A stretch of 64,000 nt of DNA from an uncultured Woeseiaceae bacterium (GTDB taxonomy: Bacteria > Pseudomonadota > Gammaproteobacteria > Steroidobacterales > Woeseiaceae), in NCBI GenBank assembly GCA_902510755.1, contig CABXCS010000001.1, positions 62,001 to 126,000 of the forward strand, given 5' to 3'. The notes under the pieces were generated by a model. The model worked only from the letters and a program-made list of their open reading frames with translations, did not search any database and was not told where the DNA came from. Positions within the stretch are counted from its first letter, which is position 1. Every line of letters starts with the position of its first letter. This document shows, piece after piece, positions 9,838 to 19,864 of the stretch. The translations under genes were made by a program, and so were the position numbers.

Positions 9838-11076
9838 TTAAAACTGCTTTCGAAACCAATCTTTTATTTGATCCATTTTATCTGAAATACTATTTTTTAT
9901 GGAAGCCTTATTATAGTTTCTTCTATCCATAGAATCTCGCCCATAAATAAGCAATCCAACCCCCGTAGCATGGATTGGATTCCTCACAACATCAGCTAAA
10001 CCCTCGATATATTGCGGAGAACCCAACCTAACAGGAACATGAAATACTTCCTCAGCTAATTCCACTGCACCTTCCATTTTTGCGCTTCCACCAGTAATAA
10101 CTATTCCTGCTGGTATGGATTCCTCAAAACCGCTTCTTCTCAATTCATTTCTTATTAAACTGAATAACTCCTCAAACCTTGGCTCCACTATCTCTGCTAG
10201 TGTTTGTCTAGCAAGTCTTCTCGGTGGTCTATCACCAACACTCGGAACCTCTATTGTTTCATCTGGATTAGCTAATTGAGATAAAGCGCATGCATATTTT
10301 ATTTTAATGTCTTCCGCATATTGGGTAGGCGTTCTCATCGAAACTGCAATATCATTAGTAACTTGATCACCTGCGATTGGAATAACTGCAGTATGCTGGA
10401 TTGCTCCTCCTTGAAATACCGCAATATCTGTAGTTCCTCCTCCAATATCAACCAAACAGGAGCCAAGTTCTTTTTCGTCCTCAGTTAGAACTGCATAACT
10501 CGAGGCCAACTGCTCAAGAACAATATCATCAACTTCTAAGCCACATTTTTGTATACATTTTGTTATATTTTGTGAAGCGCTCTCCGCACCAGTTACCATA
10601 TGAACCTTAGCTTCCATTCGAATTCCTGACATTCCTATCGGATCAAGAATACCTTCCTGGCTATCTATTAAAAATTCTTGGGGGAGGATATGTAATATTT
10701 TTTGATCTGCAGGTATCGCAACCGCTCTTGCCGCATCTATAACTCGATCGACATCATTCAGGCTCACCTCTTTTTCTTGAATTGCAACTATTCCATGAGA
10801 ATTTAAACTCCTTATATGACTACCTGCGATACCAGCATAAACAGAGTGAATATCACAACCAGCCATTAATTCCGCCTCTTCTATTGCTTTTTGAATTGAC
10901 TGAACAGTAGATTCAATATTTACAACTACACCTTTTTTCAGTCCTCTTGAAGGGTACATGCCAATCCCAACTACTTCAATTTCATCCATCTCATTAATCT
11001 CACCAACGATTGCGACAACTTTTGAAGTCCCTATATCAAGACCAACAATTAGATTTTTTTCGCCTCTCTTACTCAC
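9838..11076 (-). CDS. ftsA: Cell division actin homologue FtsA
   Basis: Membrane-bound actin-like protein that tethers FtsZ and recruits late division proteins. The 412 aa begin with the phosphate-binding loop GLDIGTSKVVAIVGE and include the 1C domain and the LVDIGGGTTDIAVF phosphate-2 motif. The C terminus ends in a conserved amphipathic membrane-targeting helix (MDQIKDWFRKQF). ftsQ precedes it as usual, but the gene after it is lpxC. There is no room for ftsZ in the 84-bp gap. Confidence 0.96.
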   Translation of the reverse strand: MSKRGEKNLIVGLDIGTSKVVAIVGEINEMDEIEVVGIGMYPSRGLKKGVVVNIESTVQSIQKAIEEAELMAGCDIHSVYAGIAGSHIRSLNSHGIVAIQEKEVSLNDVDRVIDAARAVAIPADQKILHILPQEFLIDSQEGILDPIGMSGIRMEAKVHMVTGAESASQNITKCIQKCGLEVDDIVLEQLASSYAVLTEDEKELGSCLVDIGGGTTDIAVFQGGAIQHTAVIPIAGDQVTNDIAVSMRTPTQYAEDIKIKYACALSQLANPDETIEVPSVGDRPPRRLARQTLAEIVEPRFEELFSLIRNELRRSGFEESIPAGIVITGGSAKMEGAVELAEEVFHVPVRLGSPQYIEGLADVVRNPIHATGVGLLIYGRDSMDRRNYNKASIKNSISDKMDQIKDWFRKQF

Positions 11077-11093
11077 TATAATCCTTTTTCTGA

Positions 11094-11855
11094 TTAACTA
11101 GCCAATGGTACGTTTTTCCATAATATAGTAAAACCTTTGTCATATCTCATATCTACAGATTCTATTTCATCTGATTGCTGAGAAATAACATTTTTTGATA
11201 TATCTATGAATAAATCAATCTTCTGTTCTATGTTTTCCCTGCCGAAATCTACTTCAATTCCATTATAGAGAGTTATTGACCAGGCACCTCTTGAACTCAT
11301 TGATATTCTTTTTACATTCAACCCTAGAGGAATTAATTGATCGCGTAAGATAAAGTATTTCTCAGCGACTTCTTTTGAAGCTCCTATAGGACCTGATAGA
11401 TGAGCCAAATCTGGAATATGATTTTGATTATCAATCTCAATGAATAGCTCGCCTTTATCATTCAGCAAGCCTCGTTCTCCCCATCTAGCAACTGGAGTGT
11501 GTTCAAATATACTTATTTCTAACTTATTCGGCCATCTTTTAGCTATTCTTATATTATCCACCCATTCAATTTTCAAAATATCATTCTGAATTTCTGAAAT
11601 ATTTAATCTCAAAAGACCTGTATCTAAATGATGCCTAATGGCACCTTCAACTTGATTTGATTTAACTTTTTGAAAAGATCCTTCAAGTGAAATTGAAGCT
11701 ATTGGCTGATTCAATACAACGACAAAGAATTGATACCCAGTTACCAGCAATACAATAGAAACGGTTATTCTAAAGAAATTCTTTTTTGTGATTTGCAACC
11801 AAATATTATCTTCTTTTTGTTCTAATTTTTTCTTTTTTGCTTGTCTGTGTGACAT
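11094..11855 (-). CDS. ftsQ: Cell division protein FtsQ
   Basis: Bitopic membrane protein of the FtsQBL divisome complex. It has a basic cytoplasmic tail (RQAKKKKLEQKED), one membrane helix (ITVSIVLLVTGYQFFVVVL), then a POTRA domain with VEGAIRHHLDTGLLRLNISE and the RIAKRWPNKLEISIFEHTPVA segment typical of the family. I chose the ATG at 11855, 12 bp after the ddl stop. An in-frame ATG at 11906 would extend it by 17 residues inside ddl and lacks a ribosome site. The protein would be 253 aa with the later start. Confidence 0.88.
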   Translation of the reverse strand: MSHRQAKKKKLEQKEDNIWLQITKKNFFRITVSIVLLVTGYQFFVVVLNQPIASISLEGSFQKVKSNQVEGAIRHHLDTGLLRLNISEIQNDILKIEWVDNIRIAKRWPNKLEISIFEHTPVARWGERGLLNDKGELFIEIDNQNHIPDLAHLSGPIGASKEVAEKYFILRDQLIPLGLNVKRISMSSRGAWSITLYNGIEVDFGRENIEQKIDLFIDISKNVISQQSDEIESVDMRYDKGFTILWKNVPLAS

Positions 11856-11866
11856 TAGAGTAATTC

Positions 11867-12805
11867 TCAATCTATCTTGATACTGGTTTCTAATATTTGC
11901 CAGCATAAGTCATTAAAATTCAGACCGTAATTTTCAGCTGCCATCGGTACAAGGCTTTTCTCTGTCATGCCAGGAACTGTATTTATTTCCAAAACTTTTG
12001 GCTGTCCATTATCTTTTATCATAAAATCCACTCTTCCCCAACCATTACAACCGATTGCACGAAATGCTTTAAGAGCAATTTCAGAATAGACTTTTTCTAG
12101 ATTAGAATCTTTTGAACTCGGACAAATATATTGAGTATCTAAAGATTGATATTTCGCATGATAGTCATAGAAAATATTAGGCGTATTTATTAAAATACTG
12201 GGTAGCGCTTCACCATTCAAAATGCTCACTGTCACTTCATCTCCAATGATACATTCTTCGGCCAATGCTACCCCATTAAAACTTAATGCTAATTCAGTAG
12301 CGCTATCAAGGTCTTTGATACTTGAAACAATAGTCATTCCTATGCTGGAACCCTCTGATATCGGTTTTAGGACCATAGGAAAATTTAAGTCTATCGATGA
12401 CTGAATTGCATCATTTAAGGAATAAATAATCTTTGCTTTGGGGGTTGGGATATCGTGAGCTTGAAAAATTTTCTTTGAAATTATCTTATTCATAGCAATA
12501 GCAGATGAAGTGACGTTAGATCCTGTATATGGTATGCCCAAAAACTCTAAAATTGCTTGGATTTTTCCATCTTCGCCGCCTCGTCCATGCAGAACAATAA
12601 ATGCACGATCAAATTTAAATTTTAAAATTTCATGAAGTGATGTGACAGCTGGATCCCACTCATAAATGTTCACACCAAGAAACTTCAAAGCACTGACAAC
12701 AGCTCTGCCACTCTTTAAAGAGATCTCACGCTCACTTGAATGACCTCCAAGTATCACAAGAACCTTACCAAATTCACTTGGATCTTTGATTATTTTATTC
12801 ATCAA
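11867..12805 (-). CDS. ddl: D-alanine--D-alanine ligase
   Basis: ATP-grasp ligase making the D-Ala-D-Ala end of the peptidoglycan precursor. The 312-aa protein has the N-terminal VLVILGGHSSEREISLKSG motif, the VLHGRGGEDG segment, the KPISEGSSIGM loop and the C-terminal metal-binding VLEINTVPGMTEKSLVP. It lies between murB and ftsQ in the normal dcw order, 9 bp after murB. The frame starts with two ATGs. Confidence 0.95.
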   Translation of the reverse strand: MMNKIIKDPSEFGKVLVILGGHSSEREISLKSGRAVVSALKFLGVNIYEWDPAVTSLHEILKFKFDRAFIVLHGRGGEDGKIQAILEFLGIPYTGSNVTSSAIAMNKIISKKIFQAHDIPTPKAKIIYSLNDAIQSSIDLNFPMVLKPISEGSSIGMTIVSSIKDLDSATELALSFNGVALAEECIIGDEVTVSILNGEALPSILINTPNIFYDYHAKYQSLDTQYICPSSKDSNLEKVYSEIALKAFRAIGCNGWGRVDFMIKDNGQPKVLEINTVPGMTEKSLVPMAAENYGLNFNDLCWQILETSIKID

Positions 12806-12813
12806 GATTTAAT

Positions 12814-13713
12814 CTATATAATTTTTTTGTGATCACCAACTATTTTGACCTCACATTGTAAATCTACATTATGAATTTTTTTTACAGTTGCCCTTATATG
12901 ATTTATTAGTTGCTCTACATCATTTGATATTGCGGTATGATCTGTAATTATAAAATTTGCATGTTTTTTTGAAATCTCTGCTCCTCCAATTCTATAGCCC
13001 TTCAAATTGGATTCTTCAATCAATTTTGCCGCGAAGTTATTAGGTGGATTTCGAAATACTGATCCACAGCTTGGCAAACCAAGCGGTTGTGAATTTTTTC
13101 TATGCATCAACATTTCTTTTTGTTTCTCAATTGATGGAGTATCTTTTGAATCGAACCTCAATTTAGCACTTAAAAACCACTCATCAGTCGGGCCCTTAAC
13201 CTGACGATATTCAATCAGATAATCTTTTGGATTACGTTCATGAATATTACCTATTCGGTCTATAGTTCTCACAGTTGTTACCCTTTCCCAAGTCTCATAA
13301 CCATAAGCACCTGCGTTCATTGCAAGAGCACCTCCTAGGGAACCGGGGATTCCTGAAAAAAATTCTGATGGCCCCATATTCCATCTGATACACTTCCTCG
13401 CAACTGTCGTGCAAGGGACATTTGCACCAACTTCAACTTGATTATCATTGATTTTAATTATTTCTTTCAGAATTTTTGAAGTTGATATAACAATGCCTTT
13501 TATACCACCATCTCTCACCAACAAATTACTTCCCCTTCCTAACCAAAAGATTGGTACATCGCTTTCAATTTTCGATAAGAAAAATTTAAGATCAATAATA
13601 TCTGCAGGCTTAAAAAAATACTCAGCTTCACCACCAACACGCAAAGAAGTATATTTTTTCAATGGTTCAGAAAAAATTAATTCACCTCGTATTGTGTCAG
13701 TAGGTACAAGCAA
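12814..13713 (-). CDS. murB: UDP-N-acetylenolpyruvoylglucosamine reductase
   Basis: FAD/NADPH reductase forming UDP-MurNAc. The 299-aa protein has TSLRVGGEAEYFFKP and GRGSNLLVRDGG in the FAD domain, then the substrate segment GIPGSLGGALAMNAGAYG. It also has the active-site CGSVFRNPP containing the conserved Ser of short type II MurB enzymes. In Escherichia coli murB is outside the dcw cluster. Here it lies between murC and ddl, as in several other gammaproteobacteria and many other phyla. Confidence 0.95.
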   Translation of the reverse strand: MLVPTDTIRGELIFSEPLKKYTSLRVGGEAEYFFKPADIIDLKFFLSKIESDVPIFWLGRGSNLLVRDGGIKGIVISTSKILKEIIKINDNQVEVGANVPCTTVARKCIRWNMGPSEFFSGIPGSLGGALAMNAGAYGYETWERVTTVRTIDRIGNIHERNPKDYLIEYRQVKGPTDEWFLSAKLRFDSKDTPSIEKQKEMLMHRKNSQPLGLPSCGSVFRNPPNNFAAKLIEESNLKGYRIGGAEISKKHANFIITDHTAISNDVEQLINHIRATVKKIHNVDLQCEVKIVGDHKKII

Positions 13714-13730
13714 AATTATTTACCTTATTT

Positions 13731-15137
13731 TTATTTTATACCAGCTAACTCATTTGGTAATTCAGCTGCAAATTTTCCAACATCACCAGCACCCATGACC
13801 AAGAGCACTTCATCATTCTTCATTAATTTATACAAAATAGGGATAGCATCACTTAAAAATGGTAGATATTGCACAGGTTTATTTGTTTTATCTTTTAGGC
13901 TGCTGACAATATTTTTACTGTTTATATTATCAATTGGCTTTTCTCCTGCTGAGTATATTTCGGCAATTAATACATGATCAACTGTTGATAAAGTATTAAC
14001 AAAATCATCAAATAAGTCTCTTGTCCGACTGAAACGATGTGGTTGAAAAACTATGGTTATTTTCTTGTCAGGCCAACTCAATTTAACTGCCTCGATCGTT
14101 GCTTTTATTTCCGATGGATGATGGCCATAGTCATCGATTAATGTAAAACTACCATCACAACAATTTACACTATTTATAACCTGGAAACGACGATCTATTC
14201 CAGCAAAACACTTAAATGCATTTTCTATCTGGTTATCTTCCACATCTAATTCTGAAGCAACTGCTATAGCTGCAAGCGCATTCAAAATATTATGCTTACC
14301 AGGTAAATTTATTTGAATCTTTAATTTGTTCTTTTTATTTTTTCTTGTGACATCAAATCGTGTTGTTTTATTTAAAAATTTAATATTTGATGCTGTTACA
14401 TCCGCTTTTTCTGAAATACCATAGCTTATAAATGATCTTCCAATTTTTGGAAGTATCTTCCGCACTCCTGGATCATCAGTACAAACAATCGCAAGACCAT
14501 AAAATGGTAGATTATGCAGAAAAGTTAAGAAACCTTGATTTAACTCATTAACATCATTGTTATATGTCGACATATGATCAAAATCAATATTAGTGACAAC
14601 TGATATCATGGGCTTCAAATGAATAAATGAGGCATCACTCTCGTCAGCTTCAGCAACTAAAAATTCACTTAAGCCAAGCTTTGCGTTTGAGTTAGAACTT
14701 TTTAGTCGCCCTCCAATTATATAAGTCGGATCTAATCCGCCTTCAGCTAGTAAACTTGCAATGAGACTTGTTGTTGTTGTTTTTCCATGAGTTCCTGCTA
14801 CAGCTATGGAATAACAGAAGCGCATTAATTCAGCAAGCATCTCAGCACGTGCAACTACTGGGAGCATTAACTTATAAGCCTCAGATACTTCACAATTATC
14901 ATTATCTATAGCACTTGAGACAACCACTGCATCTGCGTCACAAATATTCTCTCTAGAATGACCAATGAATATTTTTGCACCTTGTGACTTCAACCTATTT
15001 ATTTGTTGACTATCATTCAGATCTGAGCCTTGTACATGGTATCCCAGCCCCAGCATCACCTCTGCAATTCCTGACATTCCTGAGCCACCAATACCTATGA
15101 AATGTACTCGTTTTAACCTTCGATTCCTTTTAATCAT
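13731..15137 (-). CDS. murC: UDP-N-acetylmuramate--L-alanine ligase
   Basis: First amino acid ligase of peptidoglycan precursor synthesis. The 468 aa have the N-terminal Rossmann motif HFIGIGGSGMSGIAEV, the Mur ligase P-loop VAGTHGKTTTTS and the DDYGHHPSEIKAT segment that marks MurC. Its start overlaps the end of murG by 8 bp, and murB follows 17 bp downstream. The length is standard. Confidence 0.96.
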   Translation of the reverse strand: MIKRNRRLKRVHFIGIGGSGMSGIAEVMLGLGYHVQGSDLNDSQQINRLKSQGAKIFIGHSRENICDADAVVVSSAIDNDNCEVSEAYKLMLPVVARAEMLAELMRFCYSIAVAGTHGKTTTTSLIASLLAEGGLDPTYIIGGRLKSSNSNAKLGLSEFLVAEADESDASFIHLKPMISVVTNIDFDHMSTYNNDVNELNQGFLTFLHNLPFYGLAIVCTDDPGVRKILPKIGRSFISYGISEKADVTASNIKFLNKTTRFDVTRKNKKNKLKIQINLPGKHNILNALAAIAVASELDVEDNQIENAFKCFAGIDRRFQVINSVNCCDGSFTLIDDYGHHPSEIKATIEAVKLSWPDKKITIVFQPHRFSRTRDLFDDFVNTLSTVDHVLIAEIYSAGEKPIDNINSKNIVSSLKDKTNKPVQYLPFLSDAIPILYKLMKNDEVLLVMGAGDVGKFAAELPNELAGIK

Positions 15138-16218
15138 AGCTACTCACATAATTCAGGCATGATTTAACAATATTCTCTGTGGCATTGGGCTTAGCACTTG
15201 ATCTAGCAAGGCAGGCTCTTCTTTTAAGGTTATTCCTATCTTGTATCCAGTCACGAAGCACCAAAGTCAATTTACCACTTTCCAATTCATTTTCGTGCAC
15301 TATTTCTGCAGCGCCAACTTCTTGCATAATTCTTGCATTAGCAGTTTGATGATCATCTATGGCCAAAGAAAATGGTATTAAAATGGCTGGCACCCCTATC
15401 GTCATCAATTCTGTGACTGTCATAGCGCCAGACCTGCATATTACAAGATCAGCCCAAGCATACGCATCAGCCATATCATCTATAAATTCAACTAAATATA
15501 AGCCAACTGGCACGCCTTCATAGGCCTTCTGTGCCTCTTGAAGAGTTTTTTTACCAGCTTGATGAAGTACCTCTAATTTAACTGAAGATGTCAAATGTCT
15601 GAAAGCTTTAGGCAGTGTTTTATTTAAAATCAAAGAGCCTTGACTACCGCCTATTACCAATATTTTAATCGGGCCATCTCTATCTTTTAATCTAACTTCA
15701 GGCGAGGGAATAGAAAGAATATCTTCACGTACAGGGTTGCCGAAGGTTCTAAGATTTTTGTGCGCAGGAAAACTACCTGGGAACGCTTCAATCACTAGCG
15801 ATGCAATCCTACTTAATAGTTTATTTGTACCACCTGCAACTGCATTCTGCTCATGAATAATCACAGGACATCTCATTATATAAGCCATAATCGCACCTGG
15901 GCCAGTTACATAACCACCCATCCCAAGAACCACATCAGGGCGTTGTCTCAGTATAATTACAAATGATTGAAAGAAAGCTAGCATCAACTTTCCTACTGAG
16001 CGCATAAAAGCTCTGAAACTTTTACCTCGGAGACCACCAACATTTATATATTCTATATCTATTCCAGCCTCTTCAACTAATCTTGATTCTATTCCACGTT
16101 TTGTTCCCAACCAAACAACTTTACATTTATTCTCTTGAAGATCTTTTGCTATAGCGAGGCCAGGAAAAACATGGCCTCCCGTTCCACCTGCCATAATTAA
16201 TATCTTAGGTTGTTTCAT
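15130..16218 (-). CDS. murG: UDP-GlcNAc:lipid I N-acetylglucosaminyltransferase
   Basis: Peripheral membrane GT-B glycosyltransferase converting lipid I to lipid II. The 362-aa protein starts with the MAGGTGGHVFPGLAIA loop and has GGYVTGPGAIMA and the nucleotide-binding GGSQGSLILN. It ends with the donor site segment ADLVICRSGAMTVTELMTIGVPAIL. It lies between ftsW (2 bp upstream) and murC (8-bp overlap), the usual order. Confidence 0.96.
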   Translation of the reverse strand: MKQPKILIMAGGTGGHVFPGLAIAKDLQENKCKVVWLGTKRGIESRLVEEAGIDIEYINVGGLRGKSFRAFMRSVGKLMLAFFQSFVIILRQRPDVVLGMGGYVTGPGAIMAYIMRCPVIIHEQNAVAGGTNKLLSRIASLVIEAFPGSFPAHKNLRTFGNPVREDILSIPSPEVRLKDRDGPIKILVIGGSQGSLILNKTLPKAFRHLTSSVKLEVLHQAGKKTLQEAQKAYEGVPVGLYLVEFIDDMADAYAWADLVICRSGAMTVTELMTIGVPAILIPFSLAIDDHQTANARIMQEVGAAEIVHENELESGKLTLVLRDWIQDRNNLKRRACLARSSAKPNATENIVKSCLNYVSSYD

Positions 16219-16220
16219 GG

Positions 16221-17411
16221 CTATCTTTTTCGTACCTTTCTTTTATGTTTTGATGCATATCCAGAATCTAATTCATGATAGATCCTCAAAAGAATACCTA
16301 ATGTCACCAAAGTCATAATAATACTACTTCTTCCGTAGCTTATGAGTGGCAATGTAAGACCTTTCGTAGGTAACAAGCCCATATTTACTCCAAGATTAAT
16401 TGCAACTTGAAAACCCAACCAAGAGCCAACCCCTATACAAAAGTATGCTTCAAAAAAATGATCGACTTTTGCTGATTTAATTGCCAATCTAAATATTCTC
16501 CATATTAGGATAGTAAATAATAATATTAAAAAGATTGAACCAAACAATCCAAACTCCTCAGAGAAAACAGCAAAAATAAAATCTGTATGTGCTTCTGGCA
16601 AATAAAATAATTTCTGTACACTGTTTCCCAAGCCAACACCAAGCCATTCACCTCGACCAATTGCTATAAGCGATTGTGACAGCTGATAGCCAGCATTATA
16701 AACAACACTCTCATCCCACGGATCTAGAAATCCAGTAAATCTTCTCATTCGAGAGGGAAATTGCATAACTAAAAGTGCTAGCATCATAATGGTAGTTACA
16801 AGAAACATAAGAAAGTCTCTGATTCTTGCTCCTGCAACTAATAACATTGAGAGAACTGTCACCAATAAAACTGCTGTTGCACCAAAATCAGTCTCAAGTA
16901 ATAGCAACAGTGATGCTAATCCAAGTACTATCATAGGACGAAGGAAACCGACAAAGCCCTCCCTCAACTGTCTATTTCTTCTAACTAAATATCCAGCTAC
17001 ATATATCATAATACACAGACGTGCTGGATCAGAAACCTGCACATTCATAATTCCCATTCTTAACCATCTTGTAGATCCGTTAACTGTATGACCGAAACCT
17101 GGTAACAGAACAAGCAGTAATAATAATAAGCCCACTATTAGTAAAAATGGACCCATTCTCTCCCAATAAAAAATTGGGACATATAAACAAATCATTGCAA
17201 AAATAGATCCTATAAAAATAGCTATAAGCTGCCTATTTAGGTAGTAAAATGGAGTGCCAAAGTTATTCTCAGATATAGCAGATGATGCTGATGATAAGGT
17301 AATTAATCCCGTCATAATCAATATCAAAATTGAAAGTAATAATACTGAATCAACTTTCAAATCATTAATTGAAATCATTTGTATTGATCCTAGGTACTTA
17401 CGAATAGGCAT
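16221..17411 (-). CDS. ftsW: Peptidoglycan glycosyltransferase FtsW (SEDS family)
   Basis: Septal lipid II polymerase acting with FtsI. It is about 396 aa with ten predicted membrane helices, the GNSVQKLFYLPEAHTDFIFAVFSEEFG segment carrying the SEDS catalytic Asp region, and C-terminal GLTLPLISYGRSS. I chose the ATG at 17411-17409, which overlaps the murD stop as TAATG, a classic coupling arrangement. An upstream ATG at 17438 would add nine residues inside murD. The cytoplasmic C terminus is basic (KHKRKVRKR). Confidence 0.94.
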   Translation of the reverse strand: MPIRKYLGSIQMISINDLKVDSVLLLSILILIMTGLITLSSASSAISENNFGTPFYYLNRQLIAIFIGSIFAMICLYVPIFYWERMGPFLLIVGLLLLLLVLLPGFGHTVNGSTRWLRMGIMNVQVSDPARLCIMIYVAGYLVRRNRQLREGFVGFLRPMIVLGLASLLLLLETDFGATAVLLVTVLSMLLVAGARIRDFLMFLVTTIMMLALLVMQFPSRMRRFTGFLDPWDESVVYNAGYQLSQSLIAIGRGEWLGVGLGNSVQKLFYLPEAHTDFIFAVFSEEFGLFGSIFLILLFTILIWRIFRLAIKSAKVDHFFEAYFCIGVGSWLGFQVAINLGVNMGLLPTKGLTLPLISYGRSSIIMTLVTLGILLRIYHELDSGYASKHKRKVRKR

Positions 17412-18754
17412 TATTTTAACTCTCTGACGATACGGCAAAACTCATCACCACGATGAATATAACTATCAAATTGATCAAAGCTCGCACAAGCCGGTGAAAG
17501 AAGAACTGTACCATCTTTATTACTATTTTCTGCAGCTAAATATACGGCCTCATCAAGATTATCAACAATTGTAGTAGAAATTAGAGGCTCAAATTCCTTT
17601 GCTATTATTTTAGAATCCTCTCCAATAAGAATAATCTCTTTTAAATTCCTATAAATAGAGTCTGCGAAAAACTTGAAATCACCTCCTTTTCCTTGACCAC
17701 CTGCTATTAAAATTAAAGACCCTTCAATCGAGTTTACAGAAGCAATAGCTGCACCTACATTTGTTCCTTTTGAATCGTTAATATATTGAACTCCATTTAT
17801 CGAAGCGATCAATTGCATGCGATGAGGCAATCCTTTGAATTCTTTTATTGCATCAATCATAGATTCTTTTGGAATACCCATTAATGTTCCTATAGACATA
17901 GCAGCTAGGATATTTTCAATATTATGTGAACCAGACAACCTTATATCATGCGTAGATAAAAGCTTCTCAGAACCTTTCGCTAAATACCTAATTCCATCAG
18001 ACTTTAGAGTACCAAAATGATCTTCATTGCCCTGATCCATACCAAAACTCGAACTTAAACCCTCACCAATATAATCTAAAGATTTTAAATTATTCCGATT
18101 GTATACAGATGATGAGGCCTCCCTATATATACGGTATTTTGCCTGATAATAACTTTCTTCAGATCCATGCCAATCAATATGATCGCTGGATATATTTAAT
18201 AAAGCAGCTACTTTTGCAGGTAAGTGGTTGCAACGTGCTAAGTGAAAACTTGAAAGCTCAAGAAGATAAATATCAATGTTCTCACTTAACAAATCTAATG
18301 CTGGTTTACCTAGATTTGCTCCAGCTACAGCTTCAATTTTAGCCTTCATACACATTAATAATAATAATTCGGTAACTGTACTTTTTCCATTTGAACCAGT
18401 GATTACAACAAATTCTTGAATTGTATTTTCCACAAAAATATCAATATCTGAAATAATCTCAATACCTAAATTGTTAGCCTTCTGAATTAATGGTTCATTA
18501 TTATTCAGGCCTGGTGATACAACCAATCTATCAACATCTGTCAGTAAAAATTGAGCATAATTTCCCAGAAAAATTTTTGATTCAGGAATAATTGCTTTTA
18601 ACTCATTTAAATTAGGGGGGTTAATTCTTGTATCGTAATAGATTGCATCAATATTATTTCTACTGAGATACTTCGCTACTGATAACCCTGTTTTCCCCAA
18701 CCCAAAAACCATATATTTAGATTTAAAGTTAGTGGAAATCTTAATATTGTTCAT
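17411..18754 (-). CDS. murD: UDP-N-acetylmuramoyl-L-alanine--D-glutamate ligase
   Basis: Adds D-Glu to UDP-MurNAc-L-Ala. The 447-aa protein has the N-terminal MVFGLGKTGLSVAKYL UDP-binding motif, P-loop VITGSNGKSTVTE, the NDSKGTNVGA substrate loop and the C-terminal LLSPACASFDQF motif diagnostic of MurD. It follows mraY by 6 bp and is coupled to ftsW through TAATG. Confidence 0.96.
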   Translation of the reverse strand: MNNIKISTNFKSKYMVFGLGKTGLSVAKYLSRNNIDAIYYDTRINPPNLNELKAIIPESKIFLGNYAQFLLTDVDRLVVSPGLNNNEPLIQKANNLGIEIISDIDIFVENTIQEFVVITGSNGKSTVTELLLLMCMKAKIEAVAGANLGKPALDLLSENIDIYLLELSSFHLARCNHLPAKVAALLNISSDHIDWHGSEESYYQAKYRIYREASSSVYNRNNLKSLDYIGEGLSSSFGMDQGNEDHFGTLKSDGIRYLAKGSEKLLSTHDIRLSGSHNIENILAAMSIGTLMGIPKESMIDAIKEFKGLPHRMQLIASINGVQYINDSKGTNVGAAIASVNSIEGSLILIAGGQGKGGDFKFFADSIYRNLKEIILIGEDSKIIAKEFEPLISTTIVDNLDEAVYLAAENSNKDGTVLLSPACASFDQFDSYIHRGDEFCRIVRELK

Positions 18755-18760
18755 TATTTT

Positions 18761-19843
18761 CTATCTAATCTTCAGGCTAGCAAGTCCGATCAGGACTAAT
18801 ATTACTGTAATAATCCAGAAACGAACGATTATTTTCGGTTCTTGCCATCCTTTAAGTTCATAATGATGATGTAATGGAGCCATTCTGAATACTCTTCGAC
18901 CGGTAAGTTTGTATGAACTTACCTGAATAATTACTGATAAGGTTTCTACTACAAACACGCCACCCATTATTATAAGAATTATTTCTTGTCTTATAATTAC
19001 AGCGATAACACCCAGTGCGGCTCCAAGTGACAATGAGCCAATATCGCCCATAAATACTTGTGCAGGATATGTATTGAACCAGAGGAAGCCCAATCCAGCG
19101 CCAGATAATGTTGCACAAAAAACAAAAATCTCTCCCGCACCAGAAATATATGGAATATCCAAATAAGATGAAAAATTAAAGTTTCCAGTAACATAGGCGA
19201 ACAATCCAAGTGCTCCACCAACTAGGACAGTTGGCATAATTGCTAAGCCATCAAGGCCATCTGTCAAATTAACCGCGTTACTGAAACCCACAATAAAGAA
19301 GAAAGTAACAAATATTTGAAATACCCCTAATGGTATCAATACATCTTTAAGATAAGGTATTAATAATGAAGTTGCATTGCTATCTACCGCCAATGAATTA
19401 AGCCAAGTAGCAGTGATTATTGCTACAAAAGCTTGCCAGAAAATTTTTGTCCGGGCAGATATTCCATCTGAATTTTTATTGATAATCTTTTTATAATCAT
19501 CTATGTAACCGATCAAGCCGAAAGAGATTGTGACAAACAAAACAATCCACACATATATATTCGATAAATCAGACCACAACAGAGTACTAATCGATATTGA
19601 CAATAATATTAATGCACCGCCCATAGTAGGTGTTCCAATCTTGATCAAATGAGTTTCTGGACCATCATCCCTAACTGGTTGATTTAATTGCCTATTATTT
19701 AGCTTTTCTATTAATTTTGGACCAATCATAAATGAAATAATTAATGCTGTAAGAGCTCCAAATACCGCCCTTAATGTTATGTAATTAAATACAGTAAAGC
19801 TCGAGTCAAATTGACTCAGATAATTAGCTAAATAAAGTAACAT
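18761..19843 (-). CDS. mraY: Phospho-N-acetylmuramoyl-pentapeptide transferase
   Basis: Integral membrane enzyme making lipid I on undecaprenyl phosphate. The 360 aa carry about ten helices and the family's catalytic aspartates in [12 protein letters not shown] and [16 protein letters not shown]. Also present is the His-rich loop [17 protein letters not shown] characteristic of MraY. It lies between murF and murD in the normal order, 21 bp after the murF stop. Confidence 0.97.
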   Translation of the reverse strand: MLLYLANYLSQFDSSFTVFNYITLRAVFGALTALIISFMIGPKLIEKLNNRQLNQPVRDDGPETHLIKIGTPTMGGALILLSISISTLLWSDLSNIYVWIVLFVTISFGLIGYIDDYKKIINKNSDGISARTKIFWQAFVAIITATWLNSLAVDSNATSLLIPYLKDVLIPLGVFQIFVTFFFIVGFSNAVNLTDGLDGLAIMPTVLVGGALGLFAYVTGNFNFSSYLDIPYISGAGEIFVFCATLSGAGLGFLWFNTYPAQVFMGDIGSLSLGAALGVIAVIIRQEIILIIMGGVFVVETLSVIIQVSSYKLTGRRVFRMAPLHHHYELKGWQEPKIIVRFWIITVILVLIGLASLKIR

Positions 19844-19864
19844 CCTGAATTTCCTTTTTAGTTG

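Noticed and set aside
18858-19221. Two open frames of 74-86 codons on the minus strand inside mraY
   Set aside because: They overlap the well-conserved mraY in other frames and show no recognisable domain.
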